From assembly GCA_033032865.1 (NCBI GenBank), contig JAWHQI010000049.1, positions 4,030,001 to 4,094,000 of the forward strand: DNA of 64,000 nucleotides, given 5' to 3'. Numbering within the stretch: the first letter of the stretch is position 1; each line of letters opens with the position of its first letter. Source of the DNA: Dactylorhiza incarnata. Lineage: Eukaryota > Streptophyta > Magnoliopsida > Asparagales > Orchidaceae. Below the pieces are notes generated by a model. It had not been told where the DNA came from, made no database searches, and saw nothing but the letters and a program-made list of their open reading frames with translations. Shown here piece after piece: positions 57,126 through 64,000 of the stretch. The position numbers were made by a program, and so were the translations under genes.

Positions 57126-58548
57126 ATGTTCGTACCTAATTCACTCATTCCTTGATCCTCACTCTTTTCTTTTCTTAAACATCATGCAGGTATCACCAAG
57201 GCATTCGCAATACAAGTGTTGGATGATAAATCTTAAAAATAAGTTGATTTTTGAAAAGCCAAAAACCTGTCAAGTGAGATATCGCCGGATCCTACTATCT
57301 TCCCCCTCGACTGGTTAACTCGACGTGTAATTCTGCCAGGACCACAGATGTCGGGGAGATTTCGAATCTGTGTAGCAGTAGCTCACCAAGCTCGAGCGGT
57401 GGAAGTTTGGGATACCGGGTCCTTGCTGACATCTGGCACACCTCAGCATTTTAAGGAGGACTAGGTGGCTGGCTCAGCTCTGTCATGCATTGAAAAGGAC
57501 ATTGTTACAATCTTAATGATCTTTCAGGGAAAGCAATGTCGGTGTAGCCTCCGCGGCATGACCACACCTGCCCTACCGATCATTTTTTGATTTGTAACTC
57601 TCGAATACTCGATGAAGCGTGGTTAGATAAGGGGCGGCAAGAAACATCTATGACCGTCACCTGAATCTTAGATTGGCAAATTTACAACAAACTCAGTGGT
57701 CCTTTAAGAAAAGAAGTGTCGGTATAGCCTCCGCGGCATGACCACACTATCCCTTTAAGTCATTTTCGAGATCCATTTTTCTATTTTTTCTTACTATAAA
57801 GGTCTTATTCATTCCTGTACTGGGATAGGGCGGTCAGCAGTTTATGAGACCGCATGTTCCTCCCTACAAAGAATGAAATTGTTTATGATCGTCGGATGAA
57901 ATTCTTTCAGGATAATTAAGGTCGCTATTCAGGAGTCTCCTATGCCAGCTTGATAGAGATCGTCCCGGTCTCAACAAAATCGAGATTTCAAATTTCTCTG
58001 TTAAAGTTATATGAAATAATCGTGATGCTCTGTTTCTCATCAAATGGAAGTTGGATCTTTTTCTTCAAAAGGGGCGGTCTGAATATAATATGATCGCTGA
58101 AATGAAAATTCATAAGGAGTTATTTCCTTGTTTCAAGAAATAACCTTTGACTACCAAGGGATCGTCAGACGGATTTCCTGGAAGACCTTTGGGCGCCGAT
58201 CACCCAGAATCTAATGCGTTCAAATCATTGTCTTGTAGTTTCCTTATATTTCGATCTGTGTAATATGAGACCGCAAAACTATTGTGAATAAGATTATTTC
58301 CTGATCATATCTTTGGTGTATTTTCCAAGAGATCGCTACTTAAAGTTCGTTAATGATTAAATTATGTTAAACTCGAGGCATTGAGATCGAATGCCGATTT
58401 TAGATTCAGAAGGACAAATCAATATATGCATCAAAAATAAACTCATGCACTTAGGCAAAACCCAACAGATATCAAATTTTATATACTCTGAAATATCAAT
58501 TACAACAAGACCGCTCGGCCTCCGAAAAGGAAAAAGGGAAATTACAAT
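57126..58548 (+). other. Tat-3 spacer between pol and antisense gene 2
   Basis: No gene. A block with TCGGTGTAGCCTCCGCGGCA at 57531-57587 recurs at 57711-57767 (180 bp apart), a weak counterpart of the 97-bp array at this place in Tat-1 and Tat-2. GATCGC / GACCGC words are frequent. Confidence 0.7.
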
Positions 58549-60238
58549 TCACTCTTTCTTTGATCTCTTGGAAGACCGCTCGCCTGAAGAAGAAGAATCG
58601 GTTTCTGCAGAAGGTTCTTCTAAACTATTCCCTGGAATTCTAGATCCAGAGCTCGAGCTCGAATTGGAATCCAGACCAAGGGTATAGCGGCTTCCGCTCT
58701 CTTCGTCTTCAATCACAATATTTTCCTCTTGATCTGCGGTCTCATCAGCAGCATCCGCGGTCTCTTCAGCAGTCATAGATTGTTCTTCAATTCTTTGTGC
58801 CGCGTCAGGGAAGAGATCGGCAAATGTGACGTCTTTATACTCTTCAGTTAAACCACCGCGGTTACGAACCTCGTCCAGCACCTGGTTGGCGGTCTCTTTT
58901 ATATGATGCATCAAAGCCCTCTGGAAAGCCGGATTCTCAGGGTCGTAAGCCGCTTTTTCAGATTGCTGCAAAAGAAATATATGTTAGACCGCACGATCAC
59001 AAGTAGCACATTCATAAAACAAGAAAAATTCTCACTCTTCTTTCTTCTTGCAAGGCAGTTTTTTCGTCCAGAGCGGTGCAAAGAGACCGCCCCATATGGT
59101 GATTCAAGATTGTACTTCTAGCAGTCACTTGAGCGCAGAGGTCGGGAAGCGCATCAGTCTCAATATTTAATATCTCATTTGTGTTCTTTTTCCCGTACAA
59201 AGCTGAAGTGACCGCATATGCGTGACGGGTCGCCTTCCCGCTCCATAAGGGTAAATCAGTGGATACCTTCACAGAATTTCCTGAAGCCGCCCATTTGAGG
59301 AGAGGCTTTCCTTTGATATCCTTCATTTTTCTTTTAAAACCCACCAAGGGAAAAACTTGCTCGGCGGTCTCAGAAGTTACGCCGAACACGTCGGCCTCAC
59401 GCTTCAACCTCCTCTCCCTCTGAGTAAGAACTTCTGCTGCTGGGGAGATAGGGTCTAGTGCAGGGACCACGAAGCTCGCTGAAAGTAAAGAAGGGTTTTA
59501 AATAAAAACATTCAAAAGACAAAAGGAAATTGTTCGAGACCGCAAGAAAAATTTACTTTCAGCAGGGGTGATCTCGGCGATCTCGGGCCAGATCGCTAGA
59601 TAATAAACAGGGTCGATCCTCTTGCCCGCCAAGAAGGCCAGAATCTTCAGCTCCTCCTCTGAGACCGCCTTTATCTTCTTAAAAATGCTGTCAGGTCGCG
59701 GAGAGGGTGAGCTCCTGAGATCGCCAAGGTCACCTTCAAAGACAAGGAATCTTTCTGTCCAGAAAGAAATTTTATTAGGAAGGTTCAGAATTTTTATTCC
59801 ATCTGCTGAAAAATACATCAATCCTTTAAATTCTTCTTTCTTTCTGCCTTCTTTCAAAATTTTCGCAGTGAAGGTTGCACGGAACAAATTCATTGTGAAT
59901 TTCACTCTTTCCGATCTCAAATAATTGATGAAGACATTAACCAGACCGATGGAGTTCGGAGCCAGCTGGGCGAGCACGAAGCCATAGTATTCTAGAATCT
60001 CTAACCATTCCCAAGGGAGTGGAATCCTCAGCCCATTATCAAAGTGATCGATGGGGATGATAAATTTCTTCTCCTCTACAAAGTTTAACCTTTCTTGCTC
60101 AGTTGGCGGTCTCACAACCACCTGAGTTTGGATCATATATTTCTTTATAAACTCAATGTATTCATCCTTTGATAAACGTCCTTGTTTGTGATCCGCGTTC
60201 AGGAAGATAGTAGCAGAAGAAGCACGAGCGGACACCAT
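58549..60238 (-). CDS. Tat-3 antisense gene 2, three exons, open (about 513 aa)
   Basis: Minus strand, ATG 60238 (MVSARASSATIFLNAD), chosen because Tat-1 and Tat-2 start at the matching place. Exons 60238-59557, 59478-59036, 58965-58549; introns of 78 and 70 bp with GTAAAT...TTTCAG and GTGAGA...TTGCAG ends; phases 1 and 0. Total 1542 nt, 514 codons with the stop, no internal stop. Exon 1 holds the PF04195-like region (FDNGLRIPLPWEWLEILEYYGFVLAQLAPNS, then ERVKFTMNLFRATF). Exon 3 is acidic/Ser-rich, ending SSKRSKKE. The intron splitting this domain in Tat-1/2 is absent. No catalytic motif seen; role unknown. Confidence 0.8.
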
Positions 60239-60309
60239 ATTCAGTGATCGCTGAGATCGGAGCTTATAGAGCAATCAAGAAGGCATAAAATAAAGATCAT
60301 GAAGACAGC

Positions 60310-60317
60310 TATTTATA
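60310..60317 (-). promoter_or_regulatory. TATA box of Tat-3 antisense gene 2
   Basis: TATAAATA on the minus strand, about 72 bp before ATG 60238. Confidence 0.7.
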
Positions 60318-60607
60318 GAAGACCAAGGGTCATTTCGTAATCATTACATCTTGAAGACCGCCCAGCTAAAACATGATCAGACCGCCCGACCTATGCAAAG
60401 TAATATAAAAGCATACTATGGTAGGCGATCTCAATCAATAAAAAATACAGCAGCAATACAAACAATCCAGGCATAAAGAGATCGAAATTTAACAAATCAA
60501 GACCACAATATTAAAACAAAACAACTACAGATACGAGACTATAACAGTAAAAATATTACAAGATATATTGTTCAAGCATAGAGATCGCTCGGTCTCAAGA
60601 TTAATGT

Positions 60608-62804
60608 TCATCTCCTAAGAGGCCTGTTCCTCCCTACATGAGCTGCGACATCTTGCATGTCGTTCACTGCGGCCATAACCGACACCAGGCTGTGGTTAGC
60701 CAGCATTGCAGACCGGTGAATTTTCGACATTTCCTTGTCCACCTGCTCCATGGGGATCAGTACAATCTCAGGTTGCGGTCTCTCCGCCGGATGATCGCTG
60801 GAGGCTCCCGGTCGCATCAGCATCTTACCGTGACCGCTCCTCAGCCTCTCATTTTCCGCGGACAGCGCCGTAGCTTTTCCCCTATAGTATTCAGCCTCTT
60901 TTTCAGCCTTCTTAAGAGCCCGCGCGATCTCGGCAACCCTCAGATCGCATTCTTCACGAATCCTCTTCTCATTGGAACGCAATCTTTCTTCAAGATCGCG
61001 GATCTGGTCATTCTGCGTCCGCTCCCTCATCAGCATAGAACGAACATCCTCGAACATGGGATTAAGGATGTTGGTTAACTGAGGAGTGATCTCGATGGGT
61101 CGAGGAAGTTCTCCCTCCTCGATCTCAGCATTTTTGTTATCTGCGGCCATAGGAGATGGATTATTTCAATCATAAGCATATAATCAGATGAACTTTTTAA
61201 TAAGCAGAAAGAGTACTTGGAAAAAAGTCGAGACCGCAGTCACGTAAAGCCCTTCCGATATCTTTAGTGACCGCGGGATCTGCGGTCAAAGAAAGACGAT
61301 CTGATCCCCTTAAGCGCTCCAGATCCGTTCTTTCCAAATCTCTTTTCTGCGTTTTTTCTCCCTCTTTTCGTCTCCTTTTTAATTCCTCGTTACTTAAAAA
61401 GACATTGTCGGTCTCAATAAAAACGATCCCGTGTTTTCTTTCAGGAGAAGCAAAACGAACTGTAGGAAATGGAGGGAACTCAGCTGACTGACGAATCGTT
61501 TTATTCTTACCAGCTCGCGAAATCAAGGCCGCCGCCGCACGATCTGCAGCAACCTTGTTCGAACGATCTCCCTGGAGAAAATCATCCGGGAGACCGCTAG
61601 AAAGCACAGTTTTTTCTTTGGCAATCTGCGGCCTCTCCACGGTCTCCTCACCGTTTTTATCCGAAGTCTGCAAGACCTCAACCTTTTTTCTCTCTTCAGC
61701 GATCAGGGCCGCCTTTTCCTCAGCGACCCTGACCGCTTCTTTCTTCTTCTCCTCAGCGATCAGAGCCGCTCTTTCCTCAGCAACTCTGACCGCCTCCCTC
61801 CTCTTCTCCTCTTCTTCCTTTTCCTTCTTGTCTTTCTTCTCCTTGTCTCTCTTCTTCTCCTCGTCCTCCCTCTTTTTCTTCTCTTTTCTCTCCTTCTTTT
61901 CTTTCTTATCTTTCTCTTCTTTCTCCTTTTCTTTCTCTTCTTTTTCCCTCTGCTCTTCTACCACTTTTTCTTTCCTCCTCTTCACTATCTCTTCCATTTC
62001 TATCTTTTTTCTTTCCTCCTCTTTTGCCTTGATCGCTGCGTCGACGATCTCCTTCTCCCTGCCCGCGATCTCCTCATCAACGGCGGCATTTCTGAGAGCT
62101 GAAGCCTCTAAGGGATCCAACACCTGCAATGATGAAAAAGATGAATTGTTAGAAGAAACCTCATCAAGGTAGGCGATTAATCCAGAATCATCCTCTCTTG
62201 GTAAGGTTGAGACCGCGGGAAGGAAGGGGAGATCGCCCTTGGCATTCACCTTCTGAAAATCAGCGGAGTCCTCTAGATCGATGGATTCAGAAAATCTGGT
62301 CGCCTCCATGGCGGTCACATCTCCTCCTTCCTCATTTCTTCTGCTCCTCTTATAAGTTAAACTAGATGGACTTGTATTCTTCCTTTTCCTGTCCTTTGCA
62401 GCGATCTCCTGGTCAGCGATCTTCTGCCTTAAGGATTCGGCCTCAGCTCCCTTCTGACGCAGCCCAGCCAGAATGATCTCGGTGGAGGCGGTCTCAGGAA
62501 GCTTGGAAGATGTTTGACCCAGTGCCTCCATAGATTTCTGACAATTAAAAGAAATGGAAAAGTCAGGAAATTTCCATACAGGATCTGAAGAAGTATTAGA
62601 CAGATCAGAAGCAACAGAGACCGGCACAATCGGGCCTTCAGGAAGCTCAGATTTCTTTAGTGGAGATCGGGCGGTCTCCTTTGAAGTGCTCACTTTTGTT
62701 AAGATTTTTGGCGCCTTCTTTCCTTTCCTTAAGCTGACGCTTTCCTTTTTCCCAGGAGAATTCGCTTTCGATGGGAGAGCTTTTAAGAGATCAAGCATGG
62801 TCAT
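60608..62804 (-). CDS. Tat-3 antisense gene 1, two exons, open (about 706 aa)
   Basis: Minus strand, ATG 62804 (MTMLDLLKALPSKANSPG). Exons 62804-61217 and 61140-60608; the 76-bp intron runs from GTACTC to GCCGCAG, phase 1. Sum 2121 nt, 707 codons with the stop. The ATG at 61150 is inside the intron and not a start. Features: possible bipartite nuclear signal KDRKRK...KRSRR near residue 138; a Lys/Glu-rich predicted single helix about 230-370 with a 20-residue unit (EAVRVAEE.AALIAEE) twice; a second helical stretch in exon 2. Position and exon-2 helix match Tat-1/2 gene 1, but sequence similarity is weak. Function unknown. Confidence 0.78.
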
Positions 62805-62891
62805 CTTTGTAAGGTCGCACCTGCGTAATTATCAAAGACCGCTCGAATGGTGGAGTTCCTCAATGTCTTGCAAAATGAAGTTTTCAGCCGG

Positions 62892-62899
62892 TATTTATA
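62892..62899 (-). promoter_or_regulatory. TATA box of Tat-3 antisense gene 1
   Basis: TATAAATA on the minus strand, about 88 bp before ATG 62804 and inside the element, 92 bp from the 3' LTR. Confidence 0.7.
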
Positions 62900-62978
62900 G
62901 ACCAAGCCGCATTAATGATGGTCGCGGTCTCAGCGGTCAAAGCTTACATTTTCGAAGTTCCAGGTGCAACTTAAAAAT

Positions 62979-62990
62979 GTGCGGGGATTA
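62979..62990 (+). promoter_or_regulatory. Polypurine tract of Tat-3
   Basis: GTGCGGGGATTA abuts the 3' LTR; its core GCGGGGAT is identical to that of Tat-1 and Tat-2. Confidence 0.65.
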
Positions 62991-63474
62991 TGTTTGCCCA
63001 GAAAAGCCCGCGACCTCCTCTTACTAGTCAATTCGTTCGGTCTCAGCGATCTCAGCTTCAGTTATCGCCCAGACCGCCAGTTGCCTTCTCAGCCGGAATT
63101 TTCTAAGTATCAAGCGGTCAGAAAAGCCCGAGATCGCCAGACCGAGCGGTCTTTTTGTTTTTTCTTTTTTTGTTATCTGCACCCCTCCTCCCTGCCCTGG
63201 CTCTCCTGTATCCCGGGCAGCCCGTAGTTTTCAGTTCTGCCCGTTTGGGCAGCCCCCTCGTCTATAAATAGAGGGGTAGGGGTACCAAGAAAAGGACTTT
63301 TGGCTCCGAGGCTCCAGCTTACAACCTGTGTAAGCGGTCTCATTTTTTCCTGATCGCCTTTTCGTGATCGTTTTTCTCTTGTTTTAGCATCTTCTGTCTC
63401 AGTAACCTACACTTCGCAGTTTTCTCCCATCCCCTTTAGTGTGAATTTTGGAGGTACCATTTTTGGCACCAACA
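62991..63474 (+). repeat. 3' LTR of Tat-3 (484 bp)
   Basis: Pairs with 50962-51445, same length, about 9 differences by eye. Confidence 0.95.
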
Positions 63475-63479
63475 ACGAT

Positions 63480-64000
63480 GAAGAGGAAGAGAGACCGCCA
63501 CCGGAGTGCTATCACTACAAGAAGTTAGGACACATCCGAAGCAAATGTCCAAAGTACTTGAAAGAACTTAAAGAAAAGAAGCACAAAGGGTCGAAGAAGG
63601 TGTTGAAGGCGGAAACCTGGGATGATACTACTTCTGAGGATGCAAGCAGTTCCGACTCAAGTAAAGAAGAGGAGGCCAACATATGCTTAATGGGAAAGAG
63701 CGTCATATCTGATGACGAATGCAGTGTCCAAAGCGACACTGAGGTAACTCCTCCAACCTATGATGAATTATTTTCTGAATTTTTAAAGACTTGCAAACTT
63801 TTGAAAAAAGTTTAAAAGATAATGATCTTCTTAAATCTGAAAATGAAATCTTACTTAAAGAAAACAAAAAATTGTTAAATGAAATTAAGACTATTGGAAA
63901 AAGAGATATTTCTTGCCAAGAGTGTGATCACTCTTTGGGAAGAATTAAAGAACTTGAAGAATCTCTTTCCAAATCTCATTCTACAATAAAAATTCTTACT
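63480..64000 (+). pseudogene. gag: copia-2 gag, C-terminal part, broken
   Basis: Continues the gag frame left at 50961: an acidic linker, then a zinc-finger region ECYHYKKLGHIRSKC in which the second Cys is Tyr (expected C-x2-C-x4-H-x4-C). A Ser/Glu-rich linker follows. A frameshift near 63800 gives a stop at 63813; the shifted frame continues open to the window edge as a coiled-coil-like stretch (LKDNDLLKSENEILLKENKK...CQECDHSLGRIKELEESL), usual for SIRE-type gag. Pol lies beyond the window. Confidence 0.85.

Larger units (their letters stand above)
50962..63474 (+). mobile_element. Tat-3: complete Tat element, all ORFs open (12.5 kb)
   Basis: LTRs of 484 bp each (50962-51445, 62991-63474) differ at about 9 sites by eye (about 2%). 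Internal order: open gag-pol, spacer, antisense gene 2, antisense gene 1, polypurine tract. Flanks GCGAT (50957-50961) and ACGAT (63475-63479) are a 5-bp target duplication with one transition. The copia-2 gag frame continues across. The likely youngest element here, possibly autonomous. Confidence 0.95.

Noticed and set aside
60608..61150. ATG at 61150 as the start of a separate 180-aa protein
   Set aside because: The ATG lies in the last bases of a GT-AG intron; splicing joins this region in frame to the larger upstream exon.
61555..62172. Ser/Phe-rich 205-aa plus-strand ORF
   Set aside because: Shadow of the Lys/Glu-rich antisense exon read on the opposite strand.

Overview
This window is intergenic DNA from a large, repeat-rich plant nuclear genome. 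The basis is established knowledge of plant-specific LTR retrotransposon lineages (Tat with a second RNase H, Athila with its tRNA-Asp-type primer site, a SIRE-type Ty1/copia, and a Del/Tekay-type chromovirus) plus TATA-box LTRs and short GT-AG introns. I see no host gene, rRNA or tRNA gene, CRISPR array or bacterial feature. The species cannot be narrowed from this sequence alone. Nearly every base belongs to a retrotransposon nested in another.

Layout, left to right. 1-7721: the 3' part of a Tat element (Tat-1), itself inside copia-1, whose 3' end is 7722-12296. The copia-1 LTR is split by a solo Athila-type LTR (9978-11592). 12297-14998: an old Tekay-like LTR. 14999-16685 and 38420-42900: a second Tekay-like LTR plus decayed gag-pol, split by Tat-2 (16686-38419). 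Tat-2 is split inside its reverse transcriptase by an Athila element (20558-30160) with a perfect 5-bp target duplication. 42900-48778: a coding-reduced Athila-like element with two degraded ORFs. 48779-64000: copia-2, whose gag is split by Tat-3 (50962-63474), a 12.5-kb element with every ORF open.

The most interesting system is in the three Tat copies. Besides sense gag-pol, each carries two genes on the opposite strand between pol and the 3' LTR. Each has its own TATA box, and each reads in frame only if short (about 70-90 bp) GT-AG introns are removed. I traced the splice sites: in Tat-3 they give open proteins of about 706 and 513 residues, and in Tat-2 one of about 362 residues survives although gag-pol is broken. 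Antisense ORFs in Tat elements are known in the literature; the two-promoter layout, the differing intron numbers and the element-specific DNA words around them deserve attention.

A second theme is that LTRs of unrelated families here carry clusters of short CpG-containing palindromes. One cluster word is shared between Tat-1 and copia-1, and an approximately 86-bp module is shared between Tekay-like LTRs and the Athila 3' region. LTR divergence counted by eye (Tat-2 about 6%, nested Athila about 5%, Tat-3 about 2%) agrees with the nesting order.
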